A DNA stretch of 39,826 bases from Planctomycetia bacterium (GCA_021413845.1 JAIOPP010000053.1:1-39826); one strand, 5' to 3'; shown: positions 1 to 8,014, counted from the first letter of the stretch. The notes: generated from the letters alone by a model not told the origin. Numbers and translations are program-made.

Positions 1-639
1 GAGCCCCTTCTGCACTTCGCGCTTCAGCCCGATGTAAAGTTGGTTCATCCGAAGCCGGTCGAAGTAGTCGGCCACGCCGCCGACGCGCGGGCAGATCGAC
101 ATCTTGTTGTCGTTCAGCACGATGACCATCTTCTTCTTCAGATACGCCGCGTTGTTCAGCGCCTCGAAGACGATGCCCGAGGGAAACGCGCCGTCGCCGA
201 TCACCGCCACGCTGGATCGCGTCTCCTGGCCGGGAATCAGGTCGTCGCCGCTCTTGAGGCCGAGCGCCGTCGAGACGCTGCAGCCCGCGTGCCCGGTCAT
301 GAAGAGGTCGTATTCGCTCTCGGTCGGGTTCGGGTAGCCCATCAGGCCCCCTTTGGTCCGAATCGAGGCGAAGTCGCGGAAGCGACCGGTGACGAGCTTG
401 TGCGGATAGATCTGATGGCCGGTGTCCCAGATCAGCCGATCGGTGCGGAAGTCGAATGTCGTGTGAAGCGCGAGGCACAACTCGACGACTCCCAAGTTCG
501 ACGCGAAGTGCGCCGTCCGATCGGAGACGACGCTGCAGAGCGCGTCGCGCATCTCTTCGGCCAGCTGCTCGAGCTGCGTCAGCGAGAGGGGGCGCAGATC
601 GTCGGGGGAGTTGATCGTCGGCAATAGGGGAGCGGACAT
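1..639 (-). CDS. dxs: 1-deoxy-D-xylulose-5-phosphate synthase, N-terminal part (cut by window edge)
   Basis: First 213 codons of Dxs, the thiamine-diphosphate enzyme that condenses pyruvate and glyceraldehyde 3-phosphate in the first step of the MEP isoprenoid pathway in the cytoplasm. Visible in the translation are LIWDTGHQIYPHKLVTGR (the substrate/ThDP-contacting His region), GHAGCSVSTALGL, and the ThDP/Mg motif GDGAFPSG followed by EALNNAA and LNDNKMSI. The ATG at 637-639 begins MSAPLLPTINSPDDL, and its SD-like stretch lies in the last codons of ispA. Only one base separates the ispA stop from this start, so the two are probably translationally coupled. The C-terminal two thirds lie outside the window. 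Assignment is secure. Confidence 0.96.
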   Translation of the reverse strand, partial: MSAPLLPTINSPDDLRPLSLTQLEQLAEEMRDALCSVVSDRTAHFASNLGVVELCLALHTTFDFRTDRLIWDTGHQIYPHKLVTGRFRDFASIRTKGGLMGYPNPTESEYDLFMTGHAGCSVSTALGLKSGDDLIPGQETRSSVAVIGDGAFPSGIVFEALNNAAYLKKKMVIVLNDNKMSICPRVGGVADYFDRLRMNQLYIGLKREVQKGL

Positions 640-640
640 C

Positions 641-1654
641 TTAGTGGTTCCTTTCCACGACATAACGTGCCAAGTCTTCCAAGACCTCGACATCGGCACC
701 GAACGGCGCCAAGCAGGCAATCGCTTCCGTCGTCAGGCGCTCGGCCCGACGTCGGCTTTCTTCCACACCCAACAAACCGGGATAGGTCAGCTTTCCGCGC
801 GCGGCATCTTTGCCGACGCGCTTGCCGACCGCTGCTTCGGAGCCCAGTACGTCGAGCAAGTCGTCCATAATCTGAAACGTGAGTCCGAGGCGCGCGCCGT
901 ATTCGGCGAGCGCCGCGAGTTGCGCGGCGTCGGCCCCGGCGACGATCGCGCCGAGTCGGAGCGACACGCGGAGCATCGCGCCGGTCTTGCGGCGATGAAT
1001 GGCTTCGAGCGCCGCGAGGCTGTCGTCGGTAGTTTGCTTTTGGATCGGCGCGGCGCCGGGCACTTTCCCTTCTTGCGCCAAGTCGTCGGCCTGCCCGCCG
1101 ACGAGCTCGCACGCGCCGGCGGCCCGAGCGAGTTCGCCGCAGCATTGCGCGGCCGCGCGGGGGGGCTGGATTTTGTTTGCGAGAATCTCGAAGGCGAGCG
1201 TCAGCAGAGCATCGCCGGCGAGAATCGCGATTCCTTCGCCGAAGACTTTATGATTCGTCGGCCGGCCGCGGCGCAGGTCGTCGTCGTCCATGGCCGGAAG
1301 GTCGTCGTGGACGAGCGAATAGCTGTGGATCATCTCGACGGCACAAGCTGCCGGAAGCGCCGCCTCGACGTCGCCCCCGCAAGCCCTCGCCGCCGCGAGC
1401 ACGAGCAACGGCCGCAATCGTTTGCCGGGCGCTAGGAGACTGTAACGAATCGATTCGGCCAAATTGGTGGGGCAACCGATACCGAGTAAACCACCGCCCA
1501 GAGAACCATCATCCCCGACCGCTTCGGCCAAGGCCGCGTCGATCTTCGGCCGCCATTCGGTCGCAAACTCGACGAACGGCGACACCGAGGCCGAGGTCGC
1601 CGCTGCGGAGGTCGAGGAAAGCGTGGATTCGGTTGCGGACAAAGGAGAAGGCAT
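641..1654 (-). CDS. ispA: Polyprenyl synthetase (farnesyl/geranylgeranyl diphosphate synthase)
   Basis: Short-chain trans-prenyl diphosphate synthase that elongates DMAPP with IPP units. With the ATG at 1652-1654 it is 337 residues. The first Asp-rich motif DDLPAMDDDDLRRGRP lies near residues 117-132 with Tyr five residues upstream of the first Asp, as in IspA. The second, DDLLD, is near 264-268. GKRLRP and the KTG motif are also present. A Ser/Ala-rich stretch of about 25 residues precedes the fold. A TTG at 1676-1678 and an adjacent GTG would add 7-8 residues; no clear SD decides between them. It sits between xseB and dxs, a widely conserved order. Chain length (C15 or C20) cannot be settled from sequence alone. 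Confidence 0.93.
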   Translation of the reverse strand: MPSPLSATESTLSSTSAAATSASVSPFVEFATEWRPKIDAALAEAVGDDGSLGGGLLGIGCPTNLAESIRYSLLAPGKRLRPLLVLAAARACGGDVEAALPAACAVEMIHSYSLVHDDLPAMDDDDLRRGRPTNHKVFGEGIAILAGDALLTLAFEILANKIQPPRAAAQCCGELARAAGACELVGGQADDLAQEGKVPGAAPIQKQTTDDSLAALEAIHRRKTGAMLRVSLRLGAIVAGADAAQLAALAEYGARLGLTFQIMDDLLDVLGSEAAVGKRVGKDAARGKLTYPGLLGVEESRRRAERLTTEAIACLAPFGADVEVLEDLARYVVERNH

Positions 1655-1766
1655 CCGGAGTTCTGCGAGAGTCACCAACAGTCCAACCGCGATCCCGTGT
1701 CGCGCTTAACCGATCGCTGCAACGATAATCGTGGTCGAGGCTTCCGACCGAGAAGCCTCTCTTATT

Positions 1767-2147
1767 CTAAAAGAGGGTCGCCGGTCCGTCCACGGCATTG
1801 CCCGTTTCGCTCGCCGGCGCTGCGTCGGCGGCGGGCTTCTTCGTACTACGTCGCTTCGAGCGCGTTTGTGCTTTTTCTTCCAAACTCAGCGTCGATTCGT
1901 CGTCGAACGGCTCCGTAACCGGCTTCCCCTCGGCGTCGACGCCGGCCAGGATTTCGATGCGGCGCTCCGCTTTTTCCAGCAAACCGTGACACTGCCGCAA
2001 CAGCCGGACCCCTTCTTCGTACCCGGCCAGCGAAGCTGCGAGATCGGTCCGGCCGTCTTCAAGCTGCTGTACGATCGCTTCCAAGCGGACGAGCGCTTGC
2101 TCGAAAGTGGGCGGAGCGGGGGGAGTTTGCGGGCTGGATTCAGGCAT
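1767..2147 (-). CDS. xseB: Exodeoxyribonuclease VII small subunit
   Basis: 126 residues. The core, about residues 14-75, reads TFEQALVRLEAIVQQLEDG followed by a second helix with SLAGYEEGVRLLRQCHGLLEKAERRIEIL. This is the standard two-helix XseB signature; the subunit binds XseA to form the single-strand DNA exonuclease VII. The tail is longer than usual: residues 76-126 are charged, then Lys/Arg- and Ala-rich, and probably disordered. The ATG at 2145-2147 is the only sensible start. xseA is not in this window. The gene lies just downstream of a heptamer palindrome (2169-2269) and upstream of ispA-dxs, in the common xseB-ispA-dxs order. Confidence 0.93.
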   Translation of the reverse strand: MPESSPQTPPAPPTFEQALVRLEAIVQQLEDGRTDLAASLAGYEEGVRLLRQCHGLLEKAERRIEILAGVDAEGKPVTEPFDDESTLSLEEKAQTRSKRRSTKKPAADAAPASETGNAVDGPATLF

Positions 2148-2168
2148 GAGGATCGATCAAGGGTTTGA

Positions 2169-2269
2169 ATGATAAGTGCTAAATGATAAGTGATAAATGA
2201 GGAACGAGAAGTGCCATGTCTCGGCGGCAGCCGTCCGACATTTATCACTTATCATTTAGCACTTATCAC
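2169..2269. repeat. Heptamer-built palindrome, copy 1 (between ribE and xseB)
   Basis: Left arm 2169-2199 is ATG followed by four heptamers: ATAAGTG, CTAAATG, ATAAGTG, ATAAATG. The right arm 2239-2269 is its reverse complement. The perfectly paired stem is 30 bp (2170-2199 with 2239-2268) around a 39-nt loop that is itself GC-rich. The arms are strongly AT-rich against GC-rich surroundings. The ribE stop codon (2252-2254) lies inside the right arm. The same unit vocabulary recurs at 2875-2953 and 34394-34471. It could be a REP-like mobile palindrome, a terminator/mRNA-end structure, or both; there is no adjacent T tract of the classical type. Confidence 0.85.
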
Positions 2270-2854
2270 TCCTGCGAGCTGCCGCGCCACGTATTTCGCC
2301 AACAGATCCGTCTCCAAGTTCACGCGATCGCCGACGCGGAGCGTTCCTAGAGTCGTAACCTCGAGCGTGTGCGGGATCAGTTGTACGCTGAAGCGTTCGT
2401 CTTCGACCATCACGACCGTGAGGCTCACCCCCTCGATCGCGATCGAGCCTTTCGACGCCGTCTGTCGGGCATACTCGCGCGGCAGCCGGAACCACATCTC
2501 GCTCCATTCTCCCAGATCCTGCCGGGCGTCAAGTGTGCCCGAGCAGTCGATGTGGCCGGTGACGAGGTGGCCGCCGAGCCGGTCGCTGAGCCGGAGCGAC
2601 CGCTCTAGGTTCACGAAGCTGCCGGGCACGAGCGACCCGAGCGTCGTGCGACTCAAAGTCTCCGGGCCGGCCTCGAAGTCGAGCAAGCCATCGGCCATCG
2701 CGACCACGGTGAGGCAACAACCGCTCACGCAGATGCTCTCGCCGAGCACGGCTTCGGCAGCGATCGCCGGCGCCGCAATGCGCAACCGCCGCCCCGGCGG
2801 CTCTTCGCGCACTTCGGCAACCGAGGCTTTGAGTTCGACGAGGCCGGTGAACAT
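2252..2854 (-). CDS. ribE: Riboflavin synthase alpha chain
   Basis: 200 residues; catalyses dismutation of two 6,7-dimethyl-8-ribityllumazine molecules to riboflavin. The start is the ATG at 2852-2854, giving the diagnostic N-terminus MFTGLVE; an in-frame upstream extension would read through a repeat and is rejected. Two lumazine-binding halves are visible: GESICVSGCCLTVV in the first and KGSIAIEGVSLTVV in the second, with GGHLVTGHID between them. The last residues, VISAK and the stop, are encoded by the heptamer palindrome at 2169-2269. Another palindrome lies immediately upstream. No other rib gene is nearby. Confidence 0.95.
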   Translation of the reverse strand: MFTGLVELKASVAEVREEPPGRRLRIAAPAIAAEAVLGESICVSGCCLTVVAMADGLLDFEAGPETLSRTTLGSLVPGSFVNLERSLRLSDRLGGHLVTGHIDCSGTLDARQDLGEWSEMWFRLPREYARQTASKGSIAIEGVSLTVVMVEDERFSVQLIPHTLEVTTLGTLRVGDRVNLETDLLAKYVARQLAGVISAK

Positions 2855-2874
2855 GGGAGAGGAGCGGAGGAAGA

Positions 2875-2953
2875 GTGATAAATGATAAGTGCTAAATGAT
2901 AAATGCCGGAGTTCGCCTCCCCCATTTATCACTTATCATTTAGCATTTATCAT
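2875..2953. repeat. Heptamer-built palindrome, copy 2 (between prenyltransferase-fold gene and ribE)
   Basis: Left arm 2875-2905 is GTG then ATAAATG, ATAAGTG, CTAAATG, ATAAATG. Right arm 2923-2953, read on the minus strand, is ATG then ATAAATG, CTAAATG, ATAAGTG, ATAAATG. The two inner units are swapped between the arms, so the stem is imperfect, around a 17-nt GC-rich loop. It lies in the 152-bp gap between the stop of the gene at 3007 and the ribE start. Confidence 0.85.
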
Positions 2954-3006
2954 TCGCCGCCGCCAGAATACCAAATAAGCGCCGCGATGGGCAGCGCTTC
3001 GGCGCT

Positions 3007-4734
3007 CTACCGGAAGTCTTCGCTCGTCGCTCTGTGGCCGTAGATCGGGAGGTAGCGGTAGTAGACTTCTAGGATCAGGATCGACATGGCCGTGTTGTAG
3101 AGTCGGCCTCCTTGGTCGCCGTGTTTGTCGGGGAAGTACCAACTGCCCGAGGTGTGTCCTTCGCGCGATTGCGATTCTAGGAGAAACGCCTTCATTTCCT
3201 CGTTCCAAGCGATCCACTCTTGGCCGCCGAAATGGCGGAAGACTTGCGTGGCGTAGTAGTTGTAATACTGGTCGTGGTCCGACGGCCCGCGCTTGCTCAA
3301 GCTCCGGATGCCGCGCTGCAAGGCGGGCTGGCTGCGCGGCCAGCCGCCGTACATCCGGCTGAGGAGCCCGATCGAGGTCATGGTCGGATCGTTTTTGGCG
3401 GGGCTTTGGTAGCCGTAGGCCGCGCCGCCGTCGTCTTGCACGCCGTCGAGAAACTTCTTCGCCGCAGTCCAAACTTCCGGCGGCACCGGCATGTAGGTCA
3501 GCTCCCCGCTCTTGAGCGCCATGAGCATCCAGCCGGTTACGGTCGTGTCGCCGACTTGGCCGGGGAAGTAGCGCCAGCCCCCTCCCTTTTTATCTTGCGA
3601 GTTGACGATGAAGCGAACCGCTTCGCGACAGGTGTAGTGCAAGTCTTCATCGCGCGTCAGCGCATAGGCTTCGCACAGCGCGAGCGTGGCGATCGCTTGC
3701 GAGTAGAGATTGATTCCTTCTTGCAAGTCGCCGCCGAGGGGCGTGGCGATGGTCTTCGCTTTGAGATACTCCAGCCCCTTGCGAACGGTCTCCTGGTACT
3801 CGCCGCGGCGATGCGTGTGGTTCGCCCCGAGAAACGGCAGCAGCGCGAAGCCTGTCGCGGCGGTCGACGAGCCGTGGTTGCCGGGATTGCCGCAGTATTT
3901 GCAGATCCCTTCTTGCCGATGGTTGAAGTGCCAACTGCCGTCTTCGCGTTGATGAGCCGCGAGCCAACGAAGCCCGCGGGCCACCGCTTTTTCGGTCTCT
4001 TCCGAGCCGCCGTCTTGGAGGAGTATGCCTTTGAGTTCGCCGTCGCGGCCGTCGAGCATGCTGAGCGTGGTGCTCGATCCGCCGAGGGGAGTCAGTAAGT
4101 CGCCGAGGCCGGAGTTGCCCGACAAGCCCGCCGGCGGGAGCTTCGGATCGTTGCCGAACTCGCTCCCTTTTCGGCCCGGCGCGGGAGTCGCGATCAGCGC
4201 GTCGACGAGCGAGCGGGGCGATTCCGTTTTGGTTGCCGGGGCATCGTTGCGCTGGATCTTCGTCGCCACCTTCGGCAGCGTCGCCAAGCTCGGCGCGACG
4301 ACGCTCGCGACGGTTCCTTCAAGCTCGACGCGCGGCGGCTTGCGCGTCGTGTCGAAGCCGAGGAGCGCCAACAATAGGACGAGCGCGAAATGCACGACGC
4401 CGCTCACCAGCGACGATACGATCAGCTTCCGGCTACCGCGAAACGCATCGGTGCTCGGCGCGGAGTTCGCCTTCGCCGGCGCGCGAACCTCTTTCCGCGG
4501 GATCACCCACCGCGGCTCTTCTTCGATCGCTTCCGCTACGGGCAACGCGCGCGGCAGAGAGGCACGTGGAATCGGCGGAGGAGTGGGATGCCGAGGTGTT
4601 ACGTCTCGCAGCACGGGCGGAGGCGCGATCGGTGCAGTCGGCGGCAACGGAACCCCGGTCGATGGCGCACTCTCTCCCGTGCCCGACGGAGCGGGATACG
4701 AAGAACCGATCGGCGGCAGCGCGTCGGACGACAT
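3007..4734 (-). CDS. Membrane-anchored protein with prenyltransferase/squalene-oxidase repeats
   Basis: 575 residues from the ATG at 4732-4734. A longer ORF from 4836 adds 34 residues that look like translated non-coding sequence. Layout: Pro-rich, probably cytoplasmic N-terminus (1-100); one transmembrane helix (about 104-126); Pro/Ala/Ser linker; then from about residue 250 an alpha/alpha-barrel made of repeats such as GLRWLAAHQREDGSW, with later copies around GLEYLKAKT and GGGWRYFPGQVGDTTVTGW. A CKYC pair (Cys278, Cys281) sits in the first repeat with several His nearby and could bind metal. The DxDD motif of squalene-hopene cyclases was not seen. Such proteins are common in planctomycetes with unproven function. 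It precedes ribE-xseB-ispA-dxs on the same strand but is separated by a palindrome. Confidence 0.8.
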   Translation of the reverse strand: MSSDALPPIGSSYPAPSGTGESAPSTGVPLPPTAPIAPPPVLRDVTPRHPTPPPIPRASLPRALPVAEAIEEEPRWVIPRKEVRAPAKANSAPSTDAFRGSRKLIVSSLVSGVVHFALVLLLALLGFDTTRKPPRVELEGTVASVVAPSLATLPKVATKIQRNDAPATKTESPRSLVDALIATPAPGRKGSEFGNDPKLPPAGLSGNSGLGDLLTPLGGSSTTLSMLDGRDGELKGILLQDGGSEETEKAVARGLRWLAAHQREDGSWHFNHRQEGICKYCGNPGNHGSSTAATGFALLPFLGANHTHRRGEYQETVRKGLEYLKAKTIATPLGGDLQEGINLYSQAIATLALCEAYALTRDEDLHYTCREAVRFIVNSQDKKGGGWRYFPGQVGDTTVTGWMLMALKSGELTYMPVPPEVWTAAKKFLDGVQDDGGAAYGYQSPAKNDPTMTSIGLLSRMYGGWPRSQPALQRGIRSLSKRGPSDHDQYYNYYATQVFRHFGGQEWIAWNEEMKAFLLESQSREGHTSGSWYFPDKHGDQGGRLYNTAMSILILEVYYRYLPIYGHRATSEDFR

Positions 4735-4975
4735 GCGTGGGCTGGGTAGTATTTGCCGAAAGGGGAAAGCTTGCGGCGTTTGTAAATGGCTCCCCAACCC
4801 TACCTCGCGATTAGAGCGATCGACGATACGATCCATAAGATCGGCACGATCGGGCCCTGCGGAGCAGCAACCGGCAGCTCCGAGCTACGACTTTCACGTC
4901 GCTAAATCACACGCAGTAGCGACGGTGCCGGTTTTAACGATCGCAACGGCGCCGGCAGCGGAAACGTCGGCCGGC

Positions 4976-6298
4976 CTACTTCTCAATCCGGTACATCGCC
5001 GAGTCGGTGCGCAGGAAGATCGTGCGGCCGATCATGGCCGGGGTGGCGAGAATGCGGCCGTCGAGTTTGTTTTCGGCGAGCAGTTTGTAGGTTCGGCCCG
5101 GCGCGACGACGTACGACTTGCCGTCTTCACGGAAGAGCCAGAGCTTGCCGTCGGCGTAGAGGAGCGAGGCCGAGAAGTTGCCGCCGAGTCGTTCGGTCCA
5201 CAGCTCCTCGCCGCTCACGGCATCGAGGCACGTGACGATTCCCTTGTCGTTCACCATGTAGAGTTCACGGCCGACGACGAGCGTCGACGGGCTCGCCGGC
5301 GCTTGCTTCTTCACCTTCCATTGCACGTGCGTCTCGGTCACGTCGCCGGCGCCGCCGATGCGGATCGCCCACAGCTCCGGCTTGGCGAACGCCGTCGTGA
5401 TGTAGAGCAGCCCATGCGCGAGGACCGGTCGCGGAACGTTCGACCAACCTTTGTATTCGACTTTCCACAACTCCGCACCGCTCTCGGGATCGTAGGCGAT
5501 CACGCGATCGGCGCCCGGGCTGATGAGTTGCTCGCCGCCGTCGACGAGCGCGACCAGCGGCGTGGAGTAGGCTTTGCGTTGGTCGGGATTATCGGCCGGC
5601 TTGCCGGAGCGCGGCGTCTTCCAGCGCACCTTGCCGGTCGCTTTATCCAGCGCGGCGACGAACTGCACGTCGGTGCCGTCGCAAGTGAGGATCACGAGAT
5701 CGCGCCACAAGATCGGCGAGCTGCCGGGCCCTTCCTTGTGTTCCAAACGGAGCTCTTCGTTCTTCCAGACGATCGCCCCGTCGGCCTGATTCAAACACGC
5801 GGTCCCTAGCGTGCCGAAATGTACATATAGATGCGTTTCGTCTAAGACCGGCGTCGGCGAAGCGAAGCCGTTCTTCGAGTTCTTGCCGATCGGGCTCGCG
5901 GGGCGAAACACTTCGACATCGTGTACCAGCTTGCCGGTCGTCGGATCGACGGCCAGCGCGCGCAGCGACAAGCCATCGGTCGAAGCGGCGGTCATCCAGA
6001 GGTGGCCCGTGCCGATCACGGGCGACGACCAACCTTCGCCCGGCAGCGGTTGCTTCCAGCGAACGTGTTCGGTCTCGCTCCAGGTCGTCGGCAGATCGGT
6101 CGCCGCGGCATGGCCTTGGCCTTCGGGCCCGCGAAACTGCGGCCAAGCCAGCTCGGCCGCGGCAGCCGCTGCGCCGCGGAAGAGACTCACGTCCCCCGTC
6201 GGCGGCAGCCCTAGCAGGCATAAAAGCAACACGTAGTAAGGCAGGCACGGGAAGCCGACGAGTTTTCGATTTCGTCGATTCCGATTCGTAAAGTGCAT
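4976..6298 (-). CDS. Secreted PQQ-binding-like beta-propeller repeat protein
   Basis: 440 residues from the ATG at 6296-6298. The alternative start at 6427 adds 43 unlikely residues and would hide the signal peptide. Residues 1-50 show a basic n-region (RNRRNRK), a Leu-rich hydrophobic core and an Ala-rich cleavage region, so export is likely. The mature part opens with WPQFRGPEGQG, a motif typical of planctomycete PQQ-propeller proteins. Blades follow with ATGKVRW, ESGAELWKVEY and VSGEELWTERLGG, the usual G-x-x-x-W blade ends. No catalytic quinoprotein dehydrogenase residues were identified, so it is more likely a structural or binding propeller than an enzyme. It is followed by the prenyltransferase-fold gene after 241 bp. 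Confidence 0.85.
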   Translation of the reverse strand: MHFTNRNRRNRKLVGFPCLPYYVLLLCLLGLPPTGDVSLFRGAAAAAAELAWPQFRGPEGQGHAAATDLPTTWSETEHVRWKQPLPGEGWSSPVIGTGHLWMTAASTDGLSLRALAVDPTTGKLVHDVEVFRPASPIGKNSKNGFASPTPVLDETHLYVHFGTLGTACLNQADGAIVWKNEELRLEHKEGPGSSPILWRDLVILTCDGTDVQFVAALDKATGKVRWKTPRSGKPADNPDQRKAYSTPLVALVDGGEQLISPGADRVIAYDPESGAELWKVEYKGWSNVPRPVLAHGLLYITTAFAKPELWAIRIGGAGDVTETHVQWKVKKQAPASPSTLVVGRELYMVNDKGIVTCLDAVSGEELWTERLGGNFSASLLYADGKLWLFREDGKSYVVAPGRTYKLLAENKLDGRILATPAMIGRTIFLRTDSAMYRIEK

Positions 6299-6673
6299 GG
6301 TCCGGCGGCCGATAATAGAAATGGTAGGCAAGCGCGATGTAACAAGCTCCGCAGTAGAGCGATAAAGATCTGAGACCCGAGCGACGCTGCGGAAAACGAG
6401 ACCCGAAAGGTCGAACCGTACCGGCAACGCCGGCTCAAGTCAATTCGCCGTGCGGTGCTTCGACTTACGGACTTCGGTCGGGCAGCGCACCGGGAGAGTA
6501 ATCCGCATAACGCTTTCGATCGTTCCTTTTTAACTTCAAGCCTGTGGCGCGTTTCGGACGAAATTAGGTGGACTCACTTCGACCCGCCTCACCTCCGTTC
6601 GCAACCCCGCCGAAGTGCGAATCGTTCCGCGTCGCCGTACCCGCCTCCGACGCTCAAAAAGGGAAGCTTTGCC
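6299..6673. other. Intergenic region between divergent genes, no recognised feature
   Basis: 375 bp between the propeller gene (minus) and a small plus-strand ORF. It must hold the minus-strand promoter for the propeller gene. I saw no convincing hairpin, repeat or RNA gene. Open frames on both strands here have compositions unlike real proteins. Confidence 0.4.
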
Positions 6674-6886
6674 ATGAACACGACCCTCGAGAAGTCCGTA
6701 GAAATAAACGCCCCTCGTCCCGCCTCGTCGGCCTTCGCGCTGCATCGCTGCAACCGTCTCTCCAACGTGCTAGCAGCCCTTAAGCTCCGGCAGCCCGACG
6801 GCGAGACCTCGGGCCGGGCCGTGGAAGTTTCCGCCGAAGCGCAACAAGGCCGCCCGGCCGCTCCGCACTATCTCTCTTTGCGATAA
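6674..6886 (+). CDS. Small hypothetical protein
   Basis: 70 codons from the ATG at 6674, preceded by an A/G-rich stretch (AAAAAGGGAAG) that could serve as a ribosome-binding site 8-15 bases upstream. The protein is hydrophilic, with no signal peptide, transmembrane helix or recognised motif, and ends APHYLSLR. The frame is also open upstream to 6455, but that part looks non-coding. It lies 124 bp before the receiver-domain gene on the same strand. It could be a lineage-specific small protein or spurious. Confidence 0.4.
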   Translation: MNTTLEKSVEINAPRPASSAFALHRCNRLSNVLAALKLRQPDGETSGRAVEVSAEAQQGRPAAPHYLSLR

Positions 6887-7010
6887 CTTCTCACGGCAAC
6901 TTCTCTTTACGAAAACACTCCGCTTGCGATAAAAACGCCCTCGCAGCACGAATAGATTTTAGGGCAGGCTTCTTCCCCCAGGTCGATCAAACCCTTCGAG
7001 AGCCCCAGCC

Positions 7011-7406
7011 ATGGATCAGCAGAACCTCATCATCGCCGATTCCGATGTCGCACTCGTCGAGCTGCTCGCCCACCATTTCCGTGGTCGCGGCTACGCAGTG
7101 ACGACCGCCTACGACGCCCATACGGTGTTGAAGCTGGTGCATTTGCAAACGCCCGACGCGTTCGTGCTCGGGATCGAAATGAAGTGCGACAACGGCCTCT
7201 GCGTCTGCGAGTTGCTTTCGTCGGAACGGCGCTTCTCGTACTTGCCGGCCGTCTTGCTCACGGCCCAACACGAAGACCGCTACAAGCACGATTGCCACGG
7301 TCTGTGCGCCGTGTATGCGACGAAAGGGGAAGGGCTCGCCCGACGCGTCGAAACGGCTCTGGCGCAAATCGAATCGCACGAACCGGCGATCTACGCCGCG
7401 ACGTAA
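7011..7406 (+). CDS. Stand-alone receiver-domain protein lacking the phosphoacceptor Asp
   Basis: 131 residues covering one CheY-like receiver domain and nothing else. Acidic residues D10 and D12 (IIADSD) fit the Mg-binding loop after beta 1. The segment DAFVLGIEMKCDNGL aligns with the usual DLVLLDxxMPxxDG, which puts Gly54 where the phosphorylated Asp belongs and Lys58 in place of the common Pro. Thr84 (LLTAQH) and Lys105 (YATKG) fit the conserved switch Thr and Lys. This suggests a pseudo-receiver that cannot be phosphorylated in the normal way and acts by binding a partner. No histidine kinase or output domain is adjacent. The ATG at 7011 follows CCAGCC with no clear SD. Confidence 0.75.
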   Translation: MDQQNLIIADSDVALVELLAHHFRGRGYAVTTAYDAHTVLKLVHLQTPDAFVLGIEMKCDNGLCVCELLSSERRFSYLPAVLLTAQHEDRYKHDCHGLCAVYATKGEGLARRVETALAQIESHEPAIYAAT

Positions 7407-7415
7407 GCCTTCACA

Positions 7416-7448
7416 TAAGACTGCGAAGTAAGACTGCGAAGTAAGACT
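7416..7448. repeat. 13-nt tandem repeat, 2.5 copies
   Basis: The unit TAAGACTGCGAAG occurs at 7416-7428 and 7429-7441, with a partial third copy (TAAGACT) to 7448. It starts 10 bases after the stop of the receiver-domain gene. Function unknown; probably slippage-derived. Confidence 0.7.
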
Positions 7449-7482
7449 CCGTCGCGTTCTATCGCGCGATGTCCGTTCAATA

Positions 7483-7504
7483 GCCGGGGATGCATATCCC
7501 CGGC
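7483..7504. other. Short GC-rich hairpin
   Basis: GCCGGGGA and TCCCCGGC form an 8-bp perfect stem around TGCATA. There is no T tract after it. It could help end transcription of the receiver gene 77 bp upstream, or be a small REP-like palindrome. Confidence 0.4.
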
Positions 7505-7978
7505 CCTCTCCTCGCAGTCGCACGTATCATCTTTAACGAATGGTTCGTGCGCAACGCGCATGCCGGCATCTGTCGGCGAATTCTTTGCGTAATTCTTGCG
7601 CGCGTAACAAGAAAAATGTTGACGCAATCCATGCGCACTTGTTATCGATAAGTGTGTGGCGCGACAAAGTGCCACGGAGCGTCTTGCGGTCGGATGAAAC
7701 ATGCGGTGCGGCCCCTTCTGGATCGCCTGCCGTTTTTCCCCGCGGAACCGGACGCTGAGGAATATCGCCGCACGTTTCATGAACGGACCGCGATTCAGAG
7801 ACGAAGTGATGTAGTTCGCGTAGGACTGTGTTCGTGTTGCTGTTCCCATGATTTTTTTCAAGGGGGAGGCGCTGATATGCAGGACCCACCGGGTTCATTG
7901 TTTTGAGGGGCGGCCTCGTCGACCGCTCCTCGGATTTTCCATCCTTCTCACGACTGATTTAACCACTCACTAAACAAA

Positions 7979-8014
7979 ACACCCCGCTCCGCGCAACAGC
8001 GCGAAGCGGGGTGT
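7979..8014. terminator. Bidirectional intrinsic terminator
   Basis: ACACCCCGCTCCGCGC pairs with GCGCGAAGCGGGGTGT: 16 positions with one C/A mismatch and an AACA loop. On the plus strand it is followed by TTTTGTTTT. On the minus strand the stem is followed by TTTGTTTA. It lies 39 bp after the stop of the minus-strand gene at 8054-8743 and most likely ends that transcript; it would also stop plus-strand read-through. Confidence 0.85.

Noticed and set aside
2161-2960. Possible CRISPR-like array from the repeated heptamer blocks
   Set aside because: Units are 7 bp with no spacers of constant length and are arranged as palindromes, and no cas gene is present.
4025-5809. Plus-strand ORF of 594 codons spanning two minus-strand genes
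   Set aside because: It crosses the gap between the prenyltransferase-fold gene and the propeller gene and has a shadow composition.
7533-7906. Overlapping short ORFs on both strands in the gap after the receiver gene
   Set aside because: No motif, no plausible start context, and both strands equally open; I treat the region as non-coding.
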